15,812 nt of DNA. Source: JBMYXZ01 sp049608925. Lineage in GTDB: Bacteria; Pseudomonadota; Alphaproteobacteria; JAGOMX01. This document shows, one piece after another, positions 1 to 7,460 of this stretch. The DNA lies in NCBI GenBank assembly GCA_049608925.1, contig JBMYXZ010000023.1, forward strand, positions 1-15,812. Reading direction: 5' to 3'. How positions within the stretch are numbered: the stretch's first letter is position 1; each line of letters begins with the position of its first letter. The notes under the pieces were generated by a model that was not told the DNA's origin, searched no databases, and saw only the letters and a list, made by a program, of their open reading frames with translations. The position numbers were made by a program, and so were the translations under genes.

Positions 1-7
1 CATCATT

Positions 8-31
8 CAAAATTATTCCGGACACTTATGG
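8..31. repeat. Short direct repeat, copy 1
   Basis: The 14-mer CCGGACACTTATGG at 18-31 recurs exactly at 178-191 in the same orientation, about 160 bases away. Similarity continues leftwards with scattered mismatches; on the minus strand roughly 20 of 24 bases agree starting from ATAAGTGTCCGG. It could be the end of an insertion sequence lying mostly left of the window, or a remnant of a duplicated gene fragment. No matching inverted copy was seen. Confidence 0.5.
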
Positions 32-129
32 GTCAAGCCGCGGAAAGTCGGAGTGTGGGGGAATCGGGGGAGAGTAATAAAGTTCTAGCCATTGCTCCTT
101 CAAAAGCAATCATTCATAATGATAATCTC

Positions 130-261
130 CTAAAACCCATAGTGGATGTATGTTACTACTCCTTCTCCCAATTTATCCCGGACACTTATGGTAACATCCT
201 TGCTCAGTATTTCAGCGAGATTTTTCTGCGTATATTCCAAAAGACGTCTACTTTGATTTTG
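130..261 (-). pseudogene. Possible remnant of a ParB-like C-terminal domain
   Basis: A minus-strand open frame ends at the TAG at 132-130. Its last 40 or so residues contain NLAEILSKDVTISVRDKLGE and then VVTYIHYGF. The pattern of a leucine-rich helix, V-T-I strand, Gly-rich turn and an I-H-Y strand resembles the C-terminal dimerisation domain of ParB/Spo0J proteins. No start codon, ribosome site or upstream ParB domain is present, and the frame continues into the start of the tauE-like gene, so at best this is a broken fragment. Chance resemblance is quite possible. Confidence 0.22.
168..191. repeat. Short direct repeat, copy 2
   Basis: Second copy of the repeat at 8-31, with the exact 14-mer at 178-191. 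Read on the minus strand both copies encode Ile-Ser-Val-Arg followed by similar residues, and this copy lies inside the ParB-like open frame. That makes a duplicated coding remnant at least as likely as an insertion-sequence end. Confidence 0.5.
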
Positions 262-281
262 CAGCGTAATTGGCGTACAAT
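253..281 (+). promoter_or_regulatory. Sigma70-type promoter for the tauE-like gene (leaderless)
   Basis: TTGATT at 253-258 and TACAAT at 276-281 are separated by 17 bases, an optimal sigma70 arrangement (consensus TTGACA and TATAAT). Five bases follow before the ATG at 287, so the expected transcription start falls on or next to the A of the start codon. No Shine-Dalgarno sequence precedes the ATG. Both facts point to a leaderless mRNA. Confidence 0.5.
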
Positions 282-286
282 TAATT

Positions 287-1102
287 ATGCTTGCAACAAT
301 CGTAATATGTACATTTTTCACGAGCCTAATATCAGGCGTCTTCAGCATGGCTGGGGGCGTTATTTTAATGGGCATATATTCCATGCTATTGCCTGTAGCT
401 CTGGCCATGGTCTTGCACGGTATTGCCCAAGCATTCTCGAACGGTTTTCGTACATGGTTCTTCCGAGACGATATCTATTGGCCGGTACTGCCCCTATATA
501 TAGCTGGCGCGGCTGTGGCCTTCGGTATTTGTTGGTGGCTTGCTTATGTACCAGAAAAGTCCACAGTGTTTTTGATGCTGGGACTTATTGCCACGGCTTC
601 GGTTGTGCTCCCCAAGACCAAGCTTTTGGATATCACTACAACTAAAGCCGGTGTGGCATGCGGTTTTGTGGTGACAATGACACAGATTTTAAGTGGTGTG
701 TCTGGGCCGATGCTGGATATTTTTTATCTGAAGACCAAGCTGAATCGCTATCAGATAATGGCAACGAAATCTATGACGCAAACCTTGGGGCATTTGATTA
801 AGCTTGTATATTATGGCCAGATTCTTCTGCTATCCGCGCAAGAGCAAACAACCCTATCGCTTTGGGTACTGCCACTGATCGTCATCGCGACTTTCTCTGG
901 CGCAAGACTGGGGCGCTATCTGCTGCAATATGTCAGCGACCTACAATTTATGCAGGTAACCCGCGGGCTGATCTTTGTGATAGGCCTGGTATATTTATAC
1001 AAAGGCGTTGACGAGCTTCACCTGATAGACAAAGCAGTTGCAATGCTGAACCCCAACACAACTGAAGTCAAACTGGCGTCAGGTTTGCAAGAATCCCATT
1101 AG
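287..1102 (+). CDS. TauE/SafE (DUF81) family integral membrane protein
   Basis: The 271-residue product is almost wholly hydrophobic, with about eight membrane segments, and shows the two-repeat layout of the TauE/SafE family. A glycine-rich motif in the first repeat (GVFSMAGGVILM, residues 17-28) is echoed in the second by SGVSGPMLDIFYL (136-148). Members are proposed inner-membrane exporters or importers of sulfite, sulfoacetate and related organic anions; the substrate here cannot be told, as no sulfur genes are nearby. An in-frame stop at 254-256 rules out a much longer start. There is no ribosome binding site, but a strong promoter ends five bases upstream, so translation is probably leaderless. 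The last 24 bases overlap the end of trpS on the other strand. Confidence 0.85.
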   Translation: MLATIVICTFFTSLISGVFSMAGGVILMGIYSMLLPVALAMVLHGIAQAFSNGFRTWFFRDDIYWPVLPLYIAGAAVAFGICWWLAYVPEKSTVFLMLGLIATASVVLPKTKLLDITTTKAGVACGFVVTMTQILSGVSGPMLDIFYLKTKLNRYQIMATKSMTQTLGHLIKLVYYGQILLLSAQEQTTLSLWVLPLIVIATFSGARLGRYLLQYVSDLQFMQVTRGLIFVIGLVYLYKGVDELHLIDKAVAMLNPNTTEVKLASGLQESH

Positions 1103-2083
1103 CTGCTGGACTTCTTTAACGGTCTTATCTGCAGATATGCTTGCTTTTTCATTGCCGATTTTCAAGATAGCATCTAAGTGATCAGCGGCCTTCATCAGCT
1201 TGCTGATTTCTGCTGATATGTGGCCAATTTTATCAACTAGCAAGTCAGATAGAGCCGGTTTAAATTCCGAGAAATTTTTACCTGCGAACTGCTGGCAAAC
1301 AGCTTCTGAAGACATGTCTGCAAAGCTGGCATATATATCCACAAGATTGCGCGCCTCGGGACGATCTTCCAAGGATTCCATATTATCTGGCAGGGGATCT
1401 GGGTCTGTCTTAGCTTTGCGTATCTTAAGGGCAATGTCGTCCGCACTGTCAGTCAGGTGAATACGAGAAAAGTCAGATTCATCTGATTTGCTCATCTTTT
1501 TAGTGCCGTCTCGTAAGCTCATGATACGGACTTTAATACCCAGTTCGTCAGGCTCAGGCAGCGGGAAATAATCTTCTTGGAATGTATGGTTAAAAGTGCC
1601 TGCAATATCGCGTGTTAGCTCAAGATGTTGGCGTTGATCTTCGCCTACTGGCACGCGCTGACATTTGTGCACCAGAATATCTGCTGCTTGCAAAACCGGG
1701 TAGGCATAAAGGCCTAGTGATGCTTGCTCTCGCTTTTTACCAGCTTTTTCCTTGAACTGAGTCATACGGTTTAACCAGCCCATTGAGGCAATGCAAGAAA
1801 ACAGCCAATTCAGCTCACTATGCCCACGCACTTGGCTTTGGTTGAACAACGTTGCTTTATCTGTGTCTAAACCGCACGCCAGAAACGCCGCTGCCGTAAG
1901 GCGCGTATTGTGCAAGAGGTCCTCAGGCTTATAAGGCATGGTGATGGCATGCAAATCAACAATCATAAAGAAGCAATCATTGTTGGGGTCATCTTGATAG
2001 GACAATGTCTTCTGGATGGCACCCAGATAGTTTCCGATGTGAAGTTGACCTGTCGGCTGATAGCCCGAGATAATGCGCTGCAT
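1079..2083 (-). CDS. trpS: Tryptophanyl-tRNA synthetase
   Basis: This cytoplasmic class I synthetase attaches tryptophan to tRNA-Trp. Counting from a TTG at 2086, the HIGH-type motif is HIGN at residues 16-19, GEDQ lies at 148-151 and KMSKS at 197-201. The length of about 334 residues is normal for bacterial TrpS, and the N-terminus (MQRIISGYQPTGQLHIGNY) is typical. I prefer the ATG at 2083 to the TTG at 2086 because AAGGGG sits five bases upstream of the ATG and the family begins this way. It lies 19 bases after murJ-1 and is very probably cotranscribed with it; murJ next to trpS is a known alphaproteobacterial arrangement. The 3' end overlaps the convergent tauE-like gene by 24 bases, leaving no room for a private terminator. 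Confidence 0.97.
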   Translation of the reverse strand: MQRIISGYQPTGQLHIGNYLGAIQKTLSYQDDPNNDCFFMIVDLHAITMPYKPEDLLHNTRLTAAAFLACGLDTDKATLFNQSQVRGHSELNWLFSCIASMGWLNRMTQFKEKAGKKREQASLGLYAYPVLQAADILVHKCQRVPVGEDQRQHLELTRDIAGTFNHTFQEDYFPLPEPDELGIKVRIMSLRDGTKKMSKSDESDFSRIHLTDSADDIALKIRKAKTDPDPLPDNMESLEDRPEARNLVDIYASFADMSSEAVCQQFAGKNFSEFKPALSDLLVDKIGHISAEISKLMKAADHLDAILKIGNEKASISADKTVKEVQQLMGFLQT

Positions 2084-2102
2084 CAATACCCCTTATGAGT
2101 TG

Positions 2103-3653
2103 TTAAGATGATTCTTCGCTGAATTGTAGGCGAAGATATTTAAAATTCAAGGCTCCAGTCGCTTGGGCCGATAAAATAAACACCGTTAAGCCCCCAAGTA
2201 CAAGGGTGGCCAAAGCCATCACTTGGTTTGCAAAAGCGGCCTGAAACTGGCTTTCTAGAAAGTACTTCCCAGTCTCGAGAGACAGCACGGTTCCGGCACT
2301 GGCCAGCAACAGCCTGGGTGTAAAAAACCGCAGATGTCCTTCGTATGCCAAGAATCCTTTCTTCCACAATAGCCTGCCAAGCAGTAGTACATTTATCCAG
2401 GCTGCAAGGGCGGTAGCCAGAGCAATGCCAACATGCTGCAGGGATGACAAAAATGCCAAGCACAATACAATATCAACAACCACGCTAACCAATGCTGTTT
2501 TCAGCGGTGTGCGCGTGTCTTTTTGTGCGTAAAAGCTAGCATTAAAGATCTTGGTTAACACGTATGCAGGCAACCCAATTGAATAGGCCATCAAAGCAAA
2601 AGATGTTTTGTGCGCAGCATCCGCATCAAAAGCACCATGCTGGAACAATACCATGATAATAGGATGAGCAAGTGTTACCAGGCCGATCATCGCAGGAACT
2701 GTCAGCAATAATGCAAACTCGATTCCCTGATTCTGCGTTTCTTTTGCAGCCTGCTTGTCGCCTTTGCGAATCTTTTTCGAGAGGATAGGTAGCAACACCG
2801 TCCCCATTGCCGTACCAATCACACTAAGGGGCAGCTGGTTTAGTCTTTCTGCGTAATATAGGTACGAGATCCCACCTACTGGCAGAAGGGAGGAGATAAT
2901 AATACCAATATAGACATTCACTTGGTGGACGCCTGACCCAAGCGCTGCCGGCCCCATGAGCCTTAAAAGCTCTTTGACTTTCCGTGTCATTTTCGGGGCA
3001 ATCAGCCTAAGGCCCATTCCGGATCTGTGGGCGGGCACCAAAACCCACAATAGCTGAATGATGCCACAACCCGTAATGGCGGCAGCAAATACAACACCAG
3101 TATCATCGATGAAACTGGATACAGAAAGTACAAATGCAATAATAAACATATTGCCTGCCATAGGGGATGACGCAGCTGCTGCGAACTTTTCCACCGAGTT
3201 TAACATCCCGCTGTAAAGGGCTGTCAGGGAAATAAAGATAATAAAGGGAAAGGTGATGCGTGTGAACGTGATCGCCAGCTCTAGCCTTTCAGGTGTGGCA
3301 TTAAACCCTGGCACGAAAAGGGGAATTAACCAGGGCATTAAGACTTCTACTATCAGGACAATTGCGATCAGCGTAATTACTAGGATGCTGAGAATTTGTT
3401 CCGCAAAAGTAACGGCTTTTTCTTTTCCATGCTCTTCGATCATCGAGGCATAAATAGGCACAAAAGCAGCGTTAAAGGCGCCTTCGGCCAATATGCGACG
3501 CAACAGGCTGGGCAGCTTTATCGCTATCACGAGGGCATCAACAACTGGGCCTGCTCCCAGAATATTCGCTGTCATTACGTCCCTTAGAAAGCCGCAAATT
3601 CGACTTCCCATGGTAAAACCACCAACAGTTGTTAAAGACTTCAGAATTTTCAT
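2103..3653 (-). CDS. murJ: Lipid II flippase MurJ (MviN), copy 1
   Basis: MurJ moves the peptidoglycan precursor lipid II across the inner membrane; it belongs to the MOP exporter superfamily. The 516-residue product carries about 14 hydrophobic segments. Residues known to matter in E. coli MurJ fall at identical positions: Arg18, Arg24, Asp39, Arg52, Arg53, Glu57 and Arg270. The Asp before Arg270 in E. coli is Glu here (YYAER against YYADR). It starts with ATG at 3653, in register with the E. coli protein; the ribosome site is weak. It lies 38 bases after a second murJ (5230-3692) and 19 bases before trpS. Over the first 60 residues 33 are identical to that neighbour without gaps, so the two are paralogues. 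Both look intact. Confidence 0.93.
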   Translation of the reverse strand: MKILKSLTTVGGFTMGSRICGFLRDVMTANILGAGPVVDALVIAIKLPSLLRRILAEGAFNAAFVPIYASMIEEHGKEKAVTFAEQILSILVITLIAIVLIVEVLMPWLIPLFVPGFNATPERLELAITFTRITFPFIIFISLTALYSGMLNSVEKFAAAASSPMAGNMFIIAFVLSVSSFIDDTGVVFAAAITGCGIIQLLWVLVPAHRSGMGLRLIAPKMTRKVKELLRLMGPAALGSGVHQVNVYIGIIISSLLPVGGISYLYYAERLNQLPLSVIGTAMGTVLLPILSKKIRKGDKQAAKETQNQGIEFALLLTVPAMIGLVTLAHPIIMVLFQHGAFDADAAHKTSFALMAYSIGLPAYVLTKIFNASFYAQKDTRTPLKTALVSVVVDIVLCLAFLSSLQHVGIALATALAAWINVLLLGRLLWKKGFLAYEGHLRFFTPRLLLASAGTVLSLETGKYFLESQFQAAFANQVMALATLVLGGLTVFILSAQATGALNFKYLRLQFSEESS

Positions 3654-3691
3654 TACAAATATAACCTAATGCTCATGGGTACCTGTATACG

Positions 3692-5230
3692 TCATCTTTG
3701 AAATAATATCAATTTTCTGAGCTCGTACGTACGAAGCAGCAAAAGAGTCGAGGCATAAACAGCAGCCCCCGATAGAATTAAAAGTGTTAGGGACATAATT
3801 CTGGTCATTTCATCTGCATGCAACGAAACTGTATATTCGCGCGCAATAAGATCAAGAAAAATTCCCATGACTAGACTGGCAATCACAAACTTAGGCGTGC
3901 GAGACAGCAGCGATTCATCTGCAACAAAGTAGTTCTGAGACCTAAGTTTGTAAGCAAGCCAAGCAACATTGAACCAGGGTGCTATGCCAGTGGCAAATGC
4001 GATTCCAACGTGCTTTAGCGGCGCAAATAGCACTATATTCAAAATGATGTTTGCAACGACTGCAATGGCGGCGGCTTGCAACGGTGTCTTGGTGTCATGC
4101 CGGGCAAAAAAGCTGGTCGAGAACACCTTTACCATCACATATCCAGGCAGACCCAAGGCGAATGCAGACAGCACATGTGCCGTTTCGATGCTATCCGAAT
4201 AGGTAAAAGCATTGCGCATGAAAAGTGTGGTAACCAGGGGATCAGATAATACAATTAAGGCAACTGCGGCTGGAAATGCGAGCGCAAAAGAAAATTCAAG
4301 GCAACGATTCTGGGCAACCTGGGCCTCTTGAATTTCCTTCCGTTCAATTTTGCGCGATAAAGTTGGCAATAAAGCTGTGCTGACAGCAACGCCAACTAAG
4401 GCTATCGGAAATTGGTGCAATCTGTCGGCGAAGAAAAAGTAAGATACGGCACCATAAGGTAAGAATGACAAAAAGAAGATGCCAATCAGCATGTTCAGTT
4501 GAATGACGCCTGCTGCCATGGCCGCCGGAATCATCAATTTAATCAGCTTTCGAACTTGGGGGGTCAGTTGTGGCGATCGCAAGGGGATGCTGACACCGCT
4601 GCGCTTGCAATCTAGCTGCACAAACAACATTTGGCCAATGCCTGCAATCGCAACCGCCCAAACCAAGGCATGCCCCGGGGTTTCAAGGCTTTTCGAGAAG
4701 AACGTCAACGCAACAATCATTGCAATATTTAATAGAATTGGCGCGCCAGCGGCTGTGGCAAAGCGCTGGTGTGTATTCAATACACCTGAATACAAAGCTG
4801 CTAGCGAGATGAATAAGATATAAGGAAAGGTCACCCGGGCAAAATCTATCGCCATAGCGAACCGGACAGGTGTTTGCACGAATCCGGGGGCAAATCCAGT
4901 CATTAACCAGGGCATGAACAGCAAAAAGACCAGAACCAGTATGAACAGTATCAATACCAAGGCTGACATGACTTGGGATGCTACATCCCGAGCGGCAGCT
5001 TTGCCGTCTCGGCTTAAAGTTCTTGAGTAAGTTGGCACAAATGCAGCGTTAAAGGCGCCCTCGGCAAATAGCCTGCGAAAGAAGTTGGGCAGTTTAAAAG
5101 CGACAAAAAAGGCATCGGCAACAGGGCCTGCACCAAGGTATGAAGCAATCAGCAAGTCTCGTATAAACCCAAAGATTCGGCTTAAAAATGTCAGTGAACC
5201 TACAGTAAAAACAGATCGTATCAGGCGCAT
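3692..5230 (-). CDS. murJ: Lipid II flippase MurJ (MviN), copy 2
   Basis: This is a second complete MurJ-family flippase upstream of copy 1 on the same strand. From the ATG at 5230 (MRLIRSVFTVG) the key residues fall exactly on E. coli numbering: Arg18, Arg24, Asp39, Arg52, Arg53, Glu57, and Asp269-Arg270 in FFADRLHQFP. That gives 512 residues and about 14 membrane segments. An ATG at 5263 has AAGGG four bases upstream and would add 11 residues (MVGCKLNFDDY); it is a real alternative, whereas a TTG at 5293 is unlikely. I chose 5230 because it aligns Met to Met with copy 1 and E. coli. Its periplasmic-half residues are closer to the classical pattern than those of copy 1. It diverges from the histidine kinase gene at 5301. 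Confidence 0.92.
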   Translation of the reverse strand: MRLIRSVFTVGSLTFLSRIFGFIRDLLIASYLGAGPVADAFFVAFKLPNFFRRLFAEGAFNAAFVPTYSRTLSRDGKAAARDVASQVMSALVLILFILVLVFLLFMPWLMTGFAPGFVQTPVRFAMAIDFARVTFPYILFISLAALYSGVLNTHQRFATAAGAPILLNIAMIVALTFFSKSLETPGHALVWAVAIAGIGQMLFVQLDCKRSGVSIPLRSPQLTPQVRKLIKLMIPAAMAAGVIQLNMLIGIFFLSFLPYGAVSYFFFADRLHQFPIALVGVAVSTALLPTLSRKIERKEIQEAQVAQNRCLEFSFALAFPAAVALIVLSDPLVTTLFMRNAFTYSDSIETAHVLSAFALGLPGYVMVKVFSTSFFARHDTKTPLQAAAIAVVANIILNIVLFAPLKHVGIAFATGIAPWFNVAWLAYKLRSQNYFVADESLLSRTPKFVIASLVMGIFLDLIAREYTVSLHADEMTRIMSLTLLILSGAAVYASTLLLLRTYELRKLILFQR

Positions 5231-5300
5231 GTAATCATCAAAATTTAGCTTGCACCCCACCATATCACCCTTTTGGCTTATTTCATAAGGCAAAAAATTA

Positions 5301-7112
5301 ATGATTTATATACAAAAGCTTACTATGATGGAGCAAGGGAATTCGCAAGTAGACCTTATAATGATAAATGAATCTCTTAAAAATGCTTTCGATGCCTTAC
5401 ATGAAGGTGTTTTTATACTCGATACAAACTTTAATGTCGTTTATCTGAATGGCTCAGCACAGCAGTTTGCTGGTGTCGACTTTCCCAGTTTATTCGATGA
5501 AGCTTGCAGTGATCATTTTGGTGCCTATGACGCGGCCTCAGGCGACCTCTTAAAAACCGAAGAATACCCAATCATAAAGGCTTTTGGTGGTGAGCTCACC
5601 CGTGATTACGAATTCTACCTAGAAAATAAAGTTCATAAAGAAAAGATCTACATATCCATATCCACCGCCGTTCTGCGAAATGAAAGTGGTGCTGTAGAGT
5701 ACGCTATCGGCGTCTGCCGAGATGTAACCCCTAAATACATGGAACGTGACGCCCTTAAGGAATCGAATGAGGAACTGTTTTCTATTGCCGAGGGCAGAAA
5801 ATCTAACTTAAGTCTTATCCAGGATCTGTTGATAGAAAGCCGAGATGCCAGTGTGCATCAGTACCTTGACTTTGCAACCAACAAGATAATGGAATTTTTC
5901 GGTGGTGGATATGCTTGCTTTATTAGTGAGCAATCACCAATCAAAAGCTATTCCTACAGCAGCAAAGCACCCGAAAAAACTCTTAAAATTGTTGAAAAAC
6001 TCACACGACAATTATTAATTACCCATGGCGATATCGGAAAAAAGCAGTTAATCAGAATCTTTAATGCTGACGATATTAAAGACGAAAAGATCGCATCATT
6101 GGCAGGAAAGATATCTGCTAAGTCGATTGTAATTCTGCCAACACGGGTTTCCCATGCTATTTCCGGTAGCTTGGTATTCTTCACAGAAGTTGATGACATA
6201 CGCAGCAAAATTCAGTCAGAATATCTTTCGTGTGTATCGATGTTAATTAACCGCGTGCTTAGCAAGATCGTATTTGACATCAAAACCAAACACGAAAACA
6301 CGCAGCTAAATCAAGACCTTCAGGCAAAAGCCGAAGATTTAGTATCCAAAAACAGACAGATTGAAAACCTTAGCAAGGCGAAAGACGACTTTCTTGAAAA
6401 GATGAGCCACGAGCTAAGAACGCCATTAAATGCCATCATTGGCTACACAGAGATGTCTTTGGAAGATCTGCAGATGTGCATCTTTGAAGACGTCACCAAC
6501 AACCTGCAGAAGATCAAAGAGTCTGGAACTATCTTGCTGGGTATTGTGAACAGCATCCTTAAGTATTCCGAGCTTTCATCCGAGGATCAGTTAATGTGCA
6601 GTACATTTTCTGTCGAAAAAATGCTGACGGAAGTACAAGACAGCTGTCGCACATACACGCAACGTTTTGAGAAAGAGTTAAAAATAGAGCCTGGCGCAAA
6701 TGTAGGCAATATCACATCTGACTATTTCAAGCTGTGCTACGTCATCAGACAAGTCATCGCTAATGCTTGTAAATTTTCTGGCGGTAAAGAAATCTCGCTG
6801 AAAACAAAGCATTCAGGATCAAATGTTATTTTCTTGATCGAAGATCTCTATGGAGGTATCGACCCTGACGTTAAGCCATACGTTTTTGACCCCTTCTCGC
6901 AAGGTCGTGCAACCTACAGTGCAACCCATGAAGGCATCGGCCTTGGGCTTTCTATCACCAAACGTATGATAGAGATTATGGGGGGCACGATTGAAATGAA
7001 AGAAGGTAGCGAACACGGCACGCTGGTTGAAATTTCAATACCTGCAGAAGTACCGCCAATAGCCGCCAATGATGTTAGTGAATCAAGCCTTTCAAGCACA
7101 AAGTCTCTGTGA
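5301..7112 (+). CDS. PAS/GAF-like sensor histidine kinase
   Basis: The 603-residue product has no obvious membrane segment. A PAS domain spans about 23-145 (ALHEGVFILDTNFNVVYLNG, then a PAC-like end at GVCRDVTPKYM). A GAF-like region follows at about 170-322 and a charged, probably coiled-coil linker at 325-362. The HisKA H-box is MSHELRTPLNAIIG with the phosphorylated His370. The HATPase domain has an N-box with Asn488, an F-box-like VFDPFSQG at 528-535 and a G2 box GIGLGL at 545-550. The G1 box, normally D-x-G-x-G, reads DLYGGI (515-520), with Tyr in place of the first Gly. There is no receiver domain and no response regulator nearby, so the partner is unknown. AAGG ten bases before the ATG at 5301 supports this start; Met at 5325, 5328 or 5361 is possible. 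Confidence 0.88.
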   Translation: MIYIQKLTMMEQGNSQVDLIMINESLKNAFDALHEGVFILDTNFNVVYLNGSAQQFAGVDFPSLFDEACSDHFGAYDAASGDLLKTEEYPIIKAFGGELTRDYEFYLENKVHKEKIYISISTAVLRNESGAVEYAIGVCRDVTPKYMERDALKESNEELFSIAEGRKSNLSLIQDLLIESRDASVHQYLDFATNKIMEFFGGGYACFISEQSPIKSYSYSSKAPEKTLKIVEKLTRQLLITHGDIGKKQLIRIFNADDIKDEKIASLAGKISAKSIVILPTRVSHAISGSLVFFTEVDDIRSKIQSEYLSCVSMLINRVLSKIVFDIKTKHENTQLNQDLQAKAEDLVSKNRQIENLSKAKDDFLEKMSHELRTPLNAIIGYTEMSLEDLQMCIFEDVTNNLQKIKESGTILLGIVNSILKYSELSSEDQLMCSTFSVEKMLTEVQDSCRTYTQRFEKELKIEPGANVGNITSDYFKLCYVIRQVIANACKFSGGKEISLKTKHSGSNVIFLIEDLYGGIDPDVKPYVFDPFSQGRATYSATHEGIGLGLSITKRMIEIMGGTIEMKEGSEHGTLVEISIPAEVPPIAANDVSESSLSSTKSL

Positions 7113-7124
7113 TATCTTCACCTT

Positions 7125-7460
7125 ATGTTTGCTGTTATATACCGTGGTTATCTTCTGCCAGGAACTGAAGCCACATACAAATCTCACTGGAATACCATCG
7201 CTACTTACTTCGTCGACCATCGCGGCGCTTTAGGGTCATGCTTGCATCAAACCGAAGAAGGTATGTGGGTTGCATATTCACGTTGGCCAGACAAAGCTAC
7301 ACGAGATGCCTCTTGGCCAGGCGATGACGCGCCAGCAAGTGTGCTGCCCGATGCCATCAAAACCGCTATTGTCGAGCTGAAAAAATGCTTGGACCCAGAC
7401 TATGATCTGCCCGAAATCACCATGCAAGTTCAGGATTCGATAGGAATTCTTAAGGCCTAA
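7125..7460 (+). CDS. Small dimeric alpha/beta-barrel (ABM-like) protein
   Basis: The 111-residue product begins MFAVIYRGYLLPGTEATYKS and continues with a helix, LGSCLHQTEEGMWVAYSRWP and a second helix. This is the pattern of the dimeric alpha/beta-barrel superfamily that includes antibiotic-biosynthesis-monooxygenase-like and stress-response barrel proteins. Function within that fold varies widely (heme or quinone oxidation, stress proteins, uncharacterised), and I see no specific catalytic residues, so no reaction is assigned. It starts 12 bases after the histidine kinase and is probably cotranscribed, although no clear ribosome site is visible. Its last 11 bases overlap the end of rpe on the other strand. 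The C-terminal 25 residues look like an extension of the fold. Confidence 0.75.
   Translation: MFAVIYRGYLLPGTEATYKSHWNTIATYFVDHRGALGSCLHQTEEGMWVAYSRWPDKATRDASWPGDDAPASVLPDAIKTAIVELKKCLDPDYDLPEITMQVQDSIGILKA

Larger units (their letters stand above)
1..286. other. Intergenic left edge without an intact gene
   Basis: No complete gene is supported here. A plus-strand open frame runs through the region, but from 287 on it is only the shadow of the membrane-protein gene in another frame. Visible contents are a G-rich patch at about 52-80, two near-identical copies of a 24-base sequence at about 8-31 and 168-191, a minus-strand open frame that could be the decayed end of a ParB-like gene, and a promoter at 253-281. 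It may be the scar of a lost gene or mobile element; I cannot identify one. Confidence 0.5.

Noticed and set aside
28..645. Plus-strand 205-codon open frame at the left edge
   Set aside because: From 287 on it is the +1 shadow of the membrane-protein gene, its product has no recognisable domain, and it has no ribosome site.
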